Shown here one piece after another: positions 1-4,799 of a stretch of DNA of 6,038 bases. The stretch comes from Brevundimonas sp. (lineage in GTDB: Bacteria; Pseudomonadota; Alphaproteobacteria; Caulobacterales; Caulobacteraceae): contig JALAGW010000341.1 in assembly GCA_022712235.1 (NCBI GenBank), positions 1 through 6,038 of the forward strand, in the 5' to 3' direction. Made by a program: the position numbers and the translations under genes. Under the pieces are notes generated by a model. That model saw only the letters and a list, made by a program, of their open reading frames with translations, was not told the origin of the DNA and made no database searches. Position 1 is the first letter of the stretch, and each line of letters opens with the position of its first letter.

Positions 1-1
1 C

Positions 2-409
2 CTGCTGAGCTACTTCCTGCTGGTCATGGTCGGCGGCTACCTGATGTATGAGGGCCTGTTCGCCGCCATCGGCGCCTTCTGCGACACGCCGCGCGACGCC
101 CAGACCCTGATGGGGCCGATCATGATGGTGCTGGTCGTGCCCCTGCTGGTCATGCAGATGGCCATCCGCACGCCGGACGCCACGGTGGTCAAGGTGATGA
201 GCCTGATCCCGCCCTTCACCCCCTTCGTCATGGCGGCGCGCGCCCCCAGCGGCCCGCCCATGATCGAGATCGTCGGCGCCCTGATCGGCATGTTCGCCTT
301 CGCCGCCCTGATGATCTGGGTCGCGGGCCGGGCTTTCCGCGCCGGCGCCCTGTCGGACGTCAAGCTGAACTGGAAGAGCTTCCTCGGCGCGGTGCGCGGG
401 GGCGCCTGA
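2..409 (+). CDS. ABC-2 type (NatB-like) transporter permease, C-terminal part
   Basis: This is the last 135 residues of an inner-membrane permease whose start lies before the window; the frame is open back to base 2. Visible residues alternate hydrophobic spans (about 1-25, 36-55, 62-80 and 87-110, counted from the first visible residue) with short polar loops. The loop CDTPRDAQTLMGP followed by a hydrophobic span rich in V, L and M resembles the central part of ABC2_membrane_3 (NatB/YhaP-type) permeases, where an Arg-x-Ala-Gln segment precedes the fifth helix. The C-terminal tail is short and basic, as usual in the family. Such permeases pair with a separate ATPase, commonly encoded just upstream and so outside this window. 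The exported substrate cannot be read from this part; NatB homologues have been linked to sodium or drug export, but that is not evidence here. An imperfect GC-rich hairpin (423-444) follows the stop without a T-run. Confidence 0.8.
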   Translation: MLSYFLLVMVGGYLMYEGLFAAIGAFCDTPRDAQTLMGPIMMVLVVPLLVMQMAIRTPDATVVKVMSLIPPFTPFVMAARAPSGPPMIEIVGALIGMFAFAALMIWVAGRAFRAGALSDVKLNWKSFLGAVRGGA

Positions 410-487
410 GTGGGTAGGGCGGCGGCGTGAAACCGAGCACGCCGTCGTCCGTTCATCCGGGCAGAGGCCCATTCATCGAGGCGGATC

Positions 488-772
488 ATGACGACGACGA
501 TGTTCAGGACGGGTGGTCAGTGGCGATTGGCGATGTGGGGGCTAATCGCGGCCCTGCTGCTTTTGCCGCTGATCGCCATGCAGTTCACCCGTGAGGTGGC
601 GTGGGACGCCGCGGATTTCGCCTTCGCGGGCGTCCTGCTGATCGGGGCGGGCCTGATCTTTGAGCTGGCGGTCTGGCGGACGAAGAAGCTGGCCTGGCGG
701 TTGGCGATCGGCGGCGCGCTGGTCTTCGCCGTCCTGCTGATCTGGGCGGATGCGGCTGTAGGCGTTTTCTAG
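488..772 (+). CDS. small three-helix membrane protein, uncharacterised
   Basis: This 94-residue protein has three clear hydrophobic segments at about residues 13-31, 44-63 and 70-92, with basic patches before the first (RTGGQWR) and third (RTKK, WR). It is probably an integral inner-membrane protein. The ATG at 488 has a GAGG Shine-Dalgarno at 478-481 with a six-base spacer, which supports this start. The segment PLIAMQFTREV with the following Trp-Asp-x-x-Asp-Phe resembles an unnamed family of small alphaproteobacterial membrane proteins. As I remember that family, many members continue past the Val-Gly sequence with two further helices, and this one stops there, so it may be a short form or a remnant. 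No function is known to me. The gene is 78 bases downstream of the ABC permease on the same strand, so co-transcription is possible. The hairpin at 800-831 lies after its stop. Confidence 0.72.
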   Translation: MTTTMFRTGGQWRLAMWGLIAALLLLPLIAMQFTREVAWDAADFAFAGVLLIGAGLIFELAVWRTKKLAWRLAIGGALVFAVLLIWADAAVGVF

Positions 773-799
773 GGCCTCAACGGACACAGAGACAAAGAA

Positions 800-831
800 A
801 AGGCCCGCTCCGGTTTCCCGGGGCGGGCCTT
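800..831 (-). terminator. Rho-independent terminator of rpsU, possibly bidirectional
   Basis: A 14-bp stem (800-813 with 818-831, one G-T wobble) closes a four-base loop. Read on the minus strand the hairpin is followed by TTTTCTTT, the U-tract expected of an intrinsic terminator, 29 bases after the rpsU stop. On the plus strand the T-run is poor (TGATCTTT), so termination of the membrane-protein gene ending at 772 is possible but weaker. Confidence 0.85.
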
Positions 832-859
832 GATCTTTCAGCCTGGGGCTGGGGCCGTA

Positions 860-1102
860 TTAACGGCCGCCCGGCGTGCGGGGCTTCGGAGCCGGCAGCA
901 GGCCTTCGCGCTGGGCGCGCTTGCGGGCCAGCTTGCGAGCGCGACGAACGGCTTCAGCCTTCTGGCGAGCGCGCTTTTCCGAGGGCTTCTCGAAGTGCAC
1001 ATGGCGCTTCATTTCACGGAAGCTGCCTTCGCGTTGCATCTTCTTCTTCAGGGCTTTCAGCGCCTGATCGACATTGTTGTCGCGGACGAAAATCTGAACC
1101 AG
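860..1102 (-). CDS. rpsU: 30S ribosomal protein bS21 (CTG start)
   Basis: This gene encodes ribosomal protein bS21, a small basic protein of the 30S platform near the 3' end of 16S rRNA that helps initiation on structured mRNAs. The 80-residue product begins VQIFVRDNNVDQAL after the initiator and continues with KKKMQREG, an EMKRH segment and a long Arg/Lys/Ala-rich helix. It ends in a Pro-rich tail (LLPAPKPRTPGGR). Length and N-terminus match alphaproteobacterial S21. No ATG, GTG or TTG sits at the expected first codon: the codon in place of Met is CTG (1102-1100), eight bases after a strong AAAGGAG (1117-1111). The only in-frame conventional start nearby is TTG at 1141, which adds 13 residues, has no Shine-Dalgarno, and would place the AAAGGAG inside the coding region. 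The frame stays open far upstream, so an automated caller may over-extend it. The gene is monocistronic, diverges from the COQ9 gene and ends in a strong terminator. Confidence 0.95.
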   Translation of the reverse strand: MVQIFVRDNNVDQALKALKKKMQREGSFREMKRHVHFEKPSEKRARQKAEAVRRARKLARKRAQREGLLPAPKPRTPGGR

Positions 1103-1110
1103 GGTTATCT

Positions 1111-1117
1111 CTCCTTT
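1111..1117 (-). promoter_or_regulatory. Shine-Dalgarno of rpsU that fixes the CTG start
   Basis: On the minus strand this reads AAAGGAG and lies eight bases before the CTG codon at 1102. It is the strongest ribosome-binding site in the window and is the main evidence for initiation at CTG rather than at the TTG further upstream. Confidence 0.75.
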
Positions 1118-1171
1118 GGCCGCCCGCCGCGTCCTTTCCAAGGGAGACGGGCAGACAAAATAAAATCTCTC

Positions 1172-1191
1172 CCGAAAGTCAGGGCTTTCGG
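1172..1191 (-). promoter_or_regulatory. hairpin in the rpsU upstream region, possible leader element
   Basis: A perfect 7-bp inverted repeat, CCGAAAG / CTTTCGG, encloses a six-base loop. On the minus strand it is followed, six bases later, by ATTTTATTTTG, and rpsU begins about 70 bases downstream of the hairpin. If transcription starts upstream of this point, the hairpin plus T-rich stretch could act as a pause or attenuator. Equally, the AT-rich stretch may simply belong to the rpsU promoter. I could not assign -35 and -10 boxes with confidence. Confidence 0.3.
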
Positions 1192-1279
1192 ATGAAGGCG
1201 CGCTGATACACGACGCAGGGGGGCCTGTCCAGATCGTCACAGCCAATCGTGATGGCTCGAAATGCCCGCCGGAGCGGAC

Positions 1280-1291
1280 TATTCTGGGGAT
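1280..1291 (+). promoter_or_regulatory. possible -10 element for a leaderless COQ9 transcript
   Basis: TATTCT occupies 1280-1285, followed by a six-base discriminator that ends directly at the ATG at 1292. With standard spacing, transcription would start on the A of that ATG. The chosen start lacks a usable Shine-Dalgarno: GGGGA ends one base before the ATG and GGAG is 17 bases away. A leaderless mRNA would explain this. No convincing -35 box is visible 16-18 bases upstream, so the call is weak. Confidence 0.3.
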
Positions 1292-1960
1292 ATGACCCAG
1301 ACCGCCGACGCCGCTCCCAAGACAGACTGGGCCTCCCGCATGGAGCAGGCCGTGCTGGACGCCGCCATAGAGCGCGCGCCCGCGCTGGGCTGGAACAGCC
1401 GCCTGGTCCGCGCGGCCTGCGAGGCGAACGGGCTTTCGCTCGGGGATGAAGAACTGCTGCTGCCGAACGGGGCGCGCGACCTGGCGGTCCTGCTGTCGCG
1501 CCGTCACGATTCGCGCGCCCTGCAGGCGCTGGAGGCCACGCCCGCGGCCACGATGAAGATTCGCGAGCGAATCGCCGCCGCCGTCTCGGCGCGGATGGAG
1601 GCGGGGGCGCAGGACATCGAGGCGGCCAAGCGCTGCGCCGGCTTCCTGACCCTGCCGACCAATGTGGATCTGGGCTTCAAGCTGGCCTGGGAGAGCGCCG
1701 ATCATCTGTGGCGTTGGGCCGGGGACACGGCGACGGACCAGAACCACTATTCCAAGCGCGCCATCCTGGGCGGCATCCTGATCCCCGCCCTGACCATGCG
1801 CTGGTTCGAGGGGCGCGAGGCGGCCGAAGCCTTCGTCGCCCGCCGCATCGAGAACGTCATGGCCTTCGAGAAGTGGAAGGCGGGCAAGGACTTCGACGCG
1901 CCGATCAAGGCGGTGACGGACGCCTTGGGGCGGCTGCGCTACGGGGCGAAGGAAGCGTAG
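1292..1960 (+). CDS. COQ9-family ubiquinone biosynthesis protein
   Basis: This 222-residue protein belongs to the COQ9 family. In eukaryotes COQ9 has a TetR-like helical fold, binds lipid, and presents ubiquinone intermediates to the COQ7 hydroxylase; the bacterial member is presumed to help ubiquinone synthesis at the membrane. The family signature is in the C-terminal half: DHLWRWAGD (137-145), NHYSKR (151-156), an amphipathic hydrophobic helix (158-172), then Trp-Phe and a FVARRIENVM segment (181-190). The N-terminal half is helical and Ala-rich. Length fits the family. The start is chosen at the ATG whose product begins MTQTADAAPK. An ATG 30 bases upstream (1262) would add ten residues but has no Shine-Dalgarno either. 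It diverges from rpsU, an arrangement that I recall as common in Alphaproteobacteria. It ends two bases before the left inverted repeat. ubiX, another ubiquinone gene, lies at the far end of the window. Confidence 0.9.
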   Translation: MTQTADAAPKTDWASRMEQAVLDAAIERAPALGWNSRLVRAACEANGLSLGDEELLLPNGARDLAVLLSRRHDSRALQALEATPAATMKIRERIAAAVSARMEAGAQDIEAAKRCAGFLTLPTNVDLGFKLAWESADHLWRWAGDTATDQNHYSKRAILGGILIPALTMRWFEGREAAEAFVARRIENVMAFEKWKAGKDFDAPIKAVTDALGRLRYGAKEA

Positions 1961-1962
1961 TT

Positions 1963-2033
1963 CCCTCTCCCGATGGGAGAGGGCTTGAGCCTCGGAGAGC
2001 CGAAGGCGATCCGCCAGGCGAAAGGGTGAGGGG
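1963..2033 (+). repeat. left REP-like repeat, plus orientation
   Basis: This 71-base unit opens with a perfect palindrome (1963-1983) with 9-bp arms CCCTCTCCC and GGGAGAGGG around a GAT loop, followed by CTTGAGC. It closes with GCGAAAGGGTGAGGGG (2018-2033). The first 28 bases are identical to the inverted copy at 2507-2480, and the closing 16 bases differ at one position. The end GGGTGAGGG is itself nearly complementary to the opening arm (8 of 9), so the unit has imperfect terminal inverted repeats like a REP or MITE-type element. The hairpin could also act as a transcript stabiliser or terminator for the COQ9 gene just upstream, although no T-run follows. Confidence 0.85.
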
Positions 2034-2075
2034 CGTCGACTTGCCGTTATTCCTCGCCGCTCGCACAGTTACGCC

Positions 2076-2429
2076 ATGACATCCTCGCGAACTGACCGTG
2101 CGCGTACGTTGCGCCAGTATGCCGGGCGTGCGGAAGAACGCGTCTGGGCGATTTTGCGCGGAGGAAGGATCGACGGCCACAAGTTCCGTCGCCAGCATCC
2201 TGCCGGCCCCTATTTTGCTGATTTCGCCTGCGATCCACTTCGCCTGATCATCGAGATCGACGGCGCCGTGCATCGGCTGGAAGAAGTCGCGGCGCGCGAT
2301 CTTGAGCGGCAACAGGCGCTTGAGGAAATCGGCTGGACGGTGCTCCGCATAACCAATGATCAGGTTTACGAAGCGCCGGAAGCCTTGGTCGAAGCGGTGA
2401 AGCTGCACGCACATCGTCTTCACGGCTGA
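2076..2429 (+). CDS. DUF559 endonuclease-domain protein (Vsr-like)
   Basis: This 117-residue single-domain protein belongs to the DUF559 family, related to the Vsr very-short-patch repair nuclease and the PD-(D/E)XK fold. Visible landmarks are the N-terminal basic region with LR and E20, the FRRQ block (37-40), G44-P45-Y46 leading to D49-F50 (the likely metal-binding Asp), then the E60-x-D62-G63 strand and H66, and a C-terminal GWTVLRI segment (86-92) before a last helix. All family-typical acidic residues are present, so it may be an active nuclease; its substrate and role are unknown. The ATG at 2076 has no recognisable Shine-Dalgarno, so the start or a leaderless mode is uncertain. Base composition looks less GC-rich than neighbouring genes (for example TATTTTGCTGATTT at 2212-2225), which hints at transfer. 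It lies alone between two inverted repeats. Confidence 0.88.
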   Translation: MTSSRTDRARTLRQYAGRAEERVWAILRGGRIDGHKFRRQHPAGPYFADFACDPLRLIIEIDGAVHRLEEVAARDLERQQALEEIGWTVLRITNDQVYEAPEALVEAVKLHAHRLHG

Positions 2430-2435
2430 TCATCG

Positions 2436-2507
2436 CCCCACACCCTTTCGCGCAAGACCGATCGCTGACGCTCTCGTGCGCTCAAGCCCTCTCCCATCGG
2501 GAGAGGG
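2436..2507 (-). repeat. right REP-like repeat, inverted copy
   Basis: This 72-base unit is the reverse-oriented partner of the repeat at 1963-2033. On the minus strand it opens with the same 9-bp palindrome (2507-2487) and CTTGAGC, and closes with GCGAAAGGGTGTGGGG (2451-2436). The middle third differs from the left copy by substitutions and small indels. It starts six bases after the DUF559 stop and ends next to the purK stop codon, so its hairpin could also serve as the 3' structure of the purEK transcript. Confidence 0.85.
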
Positions 2508-2508
2508 G

Positions 2509-3591
2509 CTAGAGAGAACCCAGCACCCGGTTCACGTGGGCCATCTTGCGACCGGCGCGGGCCTCGTGCTTGCCGTAGAGGTGCAGGCGGGCGTTCGGTT
2601 CGGCGGCCAGGGCGCGCCACTGATCGACCTCGTCGCCCAGCAGATTGGTCATCTCGATGCGGGCGTGGGCTTCGGTCGGGCCGAGGGGCCAGCCGACGAT
2701 GGCGCGGATGTGCTGCTCGAACTGGTCGCAGACGCAGCCGTCCTGGGTCCAGTGGCCGGTGTTGTGGACACGCGGAGCGACCTCGTTCACCAGCAGGACC
2801 CCGTCACCCATGTCGAACAGCTCGATGCCCATGACCCCGACATAGTCGAGGCCGTCGAGGACCGCCGAGGCGATCTCCACGGCGCGGGCTTGCGTTTTCG
2901 CATCGACAGCGGCCGGGGCCAGGGTGGTCTTCAGCACGCCGCCGGCGTGGATGTTCTCGCCCAGGGGATAGACGGCGACGACGCCGTCATGGCCGCGCGC
3001 GGCGATGACCGACAGTTCGCGCTGGAAGACGGCGGCGGCCTCCAGCACGGCGGGGCGGCGGCCGATGGCGTCGAAGGCGGGCTCGGCCTCGGCGGCGTCG
3101 CGGATCCAGACCTGACCCTTGCCGTCATAGCCCTCGCGGCGGGTCTTCAGCACGGCGGGCAGGCCCAGCCTGTCGATGGCCTTGGTGAGGTCGTCCAGGG
3201 TCGTGACGGCGGCGAAGTCGGCGGTCACGGCGCCGACGGCGTTCAGATAGGTCTTCTCGTCCACCCGGTCCTGGGCCACGGCCAGAGCGGTCGGGCCGGG
3301 CGCGACCAGGGCGCCGGCCTCGGCCAGGGTCTCGACCGAGGCGGCGGGGACGTTCTCGAACTCGAAGGTGACGACGTCGCACAGGCGGCCCAGAGCCTGC
3401 AGGGCGTCGGGGTCGTCATAGGGAGCGGTGATCTGGGCGCGCGAAACGCGGGCGGCCGGGCAGTCCGGCTGGGGATCGAGGATCACCACGTCGAAGCCCA
3501 GGCGCGAGGCGGCCTGGCTCAGCATCCGGCCCAACTGGCCCCCGCCGAGAATGCCGAGGGTCGATCCGGGGGGCAGGGGCAGTTGGGGCAA
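2509..3591 (-). CDS. purK: N5-carboxyaminoimidazole ribonucleotide synthase
   Basis: PurK is an ATP-grasp enzyme that converts 5-aminoimidazole ribonucleotide (AIR), ATP and bicarbonate to N5-CAIR in cytoplasmic de novo purine synthesis; PurE then rearranges the product. The 360-residue length is normal. Visible in order are the N-terminal glycine-rich loop GILGGGQLGRM (13-23), TFEFENVP (75-82), the ATP-grasp loop RREGYDGKGQ (151-160), the metal-binding strand NEVAPRVHNTGHWT (269-282) with its Glu, Asn and His residues, and the C-terminal YGKHEARAGRKMAHVN (339-354). The start codon is TTG at 3591, one base after the purE stop, with GAGGA five bases upstream (3601-3597) inside the end of purE. 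No ATG or GTG lies before the glycine-rich loop in frame. It is therefore the second gene of a tight purE-purK operon, probably translationally coupled. Its 3' end touches the right repeat of the DUF559 cassette. Confidence 0.97.
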   Translation of the reverse strand: MPQLPLPPGSTLGILGGGQLGRMLSQAASRLGFDVVILDPQPDCPAARVSRAQITAPYDDPDALQALGRLCDVVTFEFENVPAASVETLAEAGALVAPGPTALAVAQDRVDEKTYLNAVGAVTADFAAVTTLDDLTKAIDRLGLPAVLKTRREGYDGKGQVWIRDAAEAEPAFDAIGRRPAVLEAAAVFQRELSVIAARGHDGVVAVYPLGENIHAGGVLKTTLAPAAVDAKTQARAVEIASAVLDGLDYVGVMGIELFDMGDGVLLVNEVAPRVHNTGHWTQDGCVCDQFEQHIRAIVGWPLGPTEAHARIEMTNLLGDEVDQWRALAAEPNARLHLYGKHEARAGRKMAHVNRVLGSL

Positions 3592-3592
3592 G

Positions 3593-4084
3593 TCAGTCCT
3601 CGACGGTTTCGGCGACGGAAGCGGTCTGGGCGGCGCGGAAGGCGCTGAGGCGTTCGGCGAGGGCGGGGTCCGACAGGGCCAGGATCTGCGCCGCCAGGAT
3701 GCCGGCGTTGGCGGCGCCCGCCTCGCCGATGGCCAGGGTGGCGACCGGCACGCCGCCGGGCATCTGGACGATGGAGAGCAGGCTATCCATGCCCTTCAGG
3801 GCCTTGGACTGGACCGGCACGCCCAGCACGGGCAGGTCGGTCATCGAGGCGGCCATGCCCGGCAGGTGGGCCGCGCCGCCGGCGCCCGCGATGATGACCT
3901 TGTGGCCTGCCGCCTTTGCATTGGTCGCGAAATCATAGAGGCGCTGGGGCGTGCGGTGGGCGCTGACGACCTTGGCTTCCCAGGCGACGCCCAGTTGATC
4001 CAGGCGTTCGGCGGCCAGCTTCATCGTCGGCCAGTCGGACCGGCTGCCCATGATGATGGCGACGGGCGGCGTCGAGGCGGTCAT
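3593..4084 (-). CDS. purE: N5-carboxyaminoimidazole ribonucleotide mutase, class I
   Basis: PurE moves the carboxyl group of N5-CAIR to C4 to give CAIR in de novo purine synthesis, and acts as a cytoplasmic oligomer. The 163-residue protein shows the full class I pattern: IIMGSRSDW (10-18, phosphate-binding loop), VVSAHRTP (39-46) with the active-site histidine, AGAGGAAHLPG (66-76), VPVQSKALKGMDSLLSI (89-105) and QMPGGVPVAT (107-116). Pairing with purK fits class I, which uses N5-CAIR, as opposed to animal-type class II. The ATG at 4084 is preferred because GGGGAG (4097-4092) lies seven bases upstream. A GTG at 4099 would add five residues but overlaps that ribosome-binding site. It is the first gene of the purE-purK operon, with one base between the genes, and diverges from the diguanylate cyclase gene. 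Confidence 0.97.
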   Translation of the reverse strand: MTASTPPVAIIMGSRSDWPTMKLAAERLDQLGVAWEAKVVSAHRTPQRLYDFATNAKAAGHKVIIAGAGGAAHLPGMAASMTDLPVLGVPVQSKALKGMDSLLSIVQMPGGVPVATLAIGEAGAANAGILAAQILALSDPALAERLSAFRAAQTASVAETVED

Positions 4085-4091
4085 GCGAAGG

Positions 4092-4097
4092 CTCCCC
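4092..4097 (-). promoter_or_regulatory. Shine-Dalgarno of purE that decides its start
   Basis: On the minus strand this reads GGGGAG and lies seven bases before the ATG at 4084. Its position excludes the upstream GTG at 4099 as the likely start. Confidence 0.7.
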
Positions 4098-4111
4098 ACA
4101 CGGAAAGCGGC

Positions 4112-4140
4112 CCGTTACAGCACGCGCGTTGCGCCCGCAA
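4112..4140 (-). promoter_or_regulatory. candidate purEK promoter
   Basis: On the minus strand TTGCGG (4140-4135) and TAACGG (4117-4112) are 17 bases apart and end 27 bases before the purE ATG. Match to the consensus is modest (TTG kept in -35, TA kept in -10). No PurR-type operator was recognised. Confidence 0.3.
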
Positions 4141-4156
4141 CCAAGGTCGTTAGAAT
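4129..4156 (+). promoter_or_regulatory. candidate promoter of the diguanylate cyclase gene
   Basis: TTGCGC (4129-4134) and TAGAAT (4151-4156) are separated by 16 bases. The -10 differs from TATAAT at one position. Transcription would start near 4163, giving a leader of about 48 bases. The boxes interleave with the candidate purE promoter on the other strand, so the two could compete. Confidence 0.4.
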
Positions 4157-4163
4157 CATCGTC

Positions 4164-4197
4164 GTCGCGAGGGCCTGAGTCGCCCGGGATTCGCGAC
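4164..4197 (+). promoter_or_regulatory. stem-loop in the leader of the diguanylate cyclase gene
   Basis: GTCGCGA (4164-4170) pairs with TCGCGAC (4191-4197), and inside it GGGC (4171-4174) pairs with GCCC (4182-4185) around a seven-base loop, leaving a five-base bulge. It begins at the predicted transcription start and ends three bases before the Shine-Dalgarno GGAG (4201-4204), so it may affect ribosome access or mRNA stability. This is a structure seen by eye only. Confidence 0.3.
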
Positions 4198-4210
4198 GCC
4201 GGAGCCTGAC

Positions 4211-4786
4211 TTGACCGACGTGGCCGAACCGACTGCAGAGACCGATCTGCACGCCGAGATCGAACGGCTGCGCGCCGAAGTCGCCGCCCTGACCGCCCGC
4301 GCCGAGACGGCCGAGGCCCTGGCGGATCATGACGTTCTGACGCCTGCATTGAACCGGCGCGGCTTCATGAGCGTGCTGAGCCGCAGCATGGCCTATTGCC
4401 GCCGTCACGAGGTCGAGGCGGCGCTGCTCTATCTCGACATGGACGGGTTCAAGGGCGTCAACGACGGTCTGGGTCATGCGGCGGGCGACGCCGCCCTGAT
4501 GGCCGTGGCGGACCTGCTGCTGGCCAATGTGCGCGAGTCCGATGCGGTCGGACGTCTGGGCGGCGATGAGTTCGCGCTTCTGCTGATGAACGCCGGCGCG
4601 GACGAGGGGCGTGCAAAGGCGCAGCGCCTGGCGGCGGCCCTAGAAACCGAAGGCTTCGTCTGGGAGGGCGCGACCGTGGCTCTGGGCGGCTCGTTCGGCG
4701 TTCGCGCCTATGCGGGCCAGACCGACCCCGAGGTCTGGCTGTCGGAAGCCGACGCCGCCATGTGGCTGAGGAAGAAGGCGCGCTGA
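4211..4786 (+). CDS. small cytoplasmic diguanylate cyclase (GGDEF domain)
   Basis: This 191-residue protein is a GGDEF enzyme that should make cyclic di-GMP from two GTP. Residues 10-38 form an Ala/Glu/Arg heptad-like coiled coil, likely for dimerisation. The cyclase domain follows: D41-x-LTPALNRR (41-50), LDMDGFKGVND (75-85) with the metal Asp and guanine-contacting Asn, GH and GD (88-93), and the active-site GGDEF (117-121). RESD (108-111) lies five residues before it and fits the RxxD inhibitory site, so product inhibition is expected. There is no signal peptide, membrane helix, receiver or PAS domain. The architecture recalls the Caulobacter cyclase DgcB, but orthology is not shown here. 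The C-terminus ends MWLRKKAR, without the usual Tyr-x-Ala-Lys and Gly-Arg-Asn. The start is TTG at 4211, six bases after GGAG (4201-4204); the next Met falls inside the catalytic domain. Confidence 0.9.
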   Translation: MTDVAEPTAETDLHAEIERLRAEVAALTARAETAEALADHDVLTPALNRRGFMSVLSRSMAYCRRHEVEAALLYLDMDGFKGVNDGLGHAAGDAALMAVADLLLANVRESDAVGRLGGDEFALLLMNAGADEGRAKAQRLAAALETEGFVWEGATVALGGSFGVRAYAGQTDPEVWLSEADAAMWLRKKAR

Positions 4787-4799
4787 CGCCAAGTTTGCT

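Larger units (their letters stand above)
1963..2507. mobile_element. putative DUF559 cassette bounded by inverted REP-like repeats
   Basis: A ~545 bp block contains one endonuclease-like gene and begins and ends with the same repeat in opposite orientation. It starts two bases after the coq9 stop and ends one base before the purK stop codon, so it fills the junction between two convergent housekeeping genes. No transposase and no clear target-site duplication are visible (left flank GTAGTT, right flank GCTAGA). The mobile interpretation rests on layout alone. The alternative is an ordinary gene between two terminator-like repeats. Confidence 0.45.

Noticed and set aside
423..444. Hairpin CGGCGTG/CACGCCG after the ABC permease as a terminator
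   Set aside because: It has an eight-base loop and no T-run; such GC-rich inverted repeats are common here by chance.
1103..1747. Long minus-strand open frame extending upstream of rpsU, antisense to COQ9
   Set aside because: It is an open frame created by GC bias; only the part from 1102 down resembles a protein, and the opposite strand codes for a recognisable COQ9 protein.
1955..2515. Target-site duplication around the DUF559 cassette
   Set aside because: The flanks GTAGTT and GCTAGA share no clear direct repeat, so no duplication can be claimed.
2476..3648. 390-codon plus-strand open frame antisense to purK
   Set aside because: Its translation is Gly/Val/Asp/Gln-rich low-complexity text typical of a reversed GC-rich gene, and purK on the other strand has all family motifs.
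3428..4153. Plus-strand open frame antisense to purE
   Set aside because: Same reason: no domain-like pattern, and it is opposite an intact purE.
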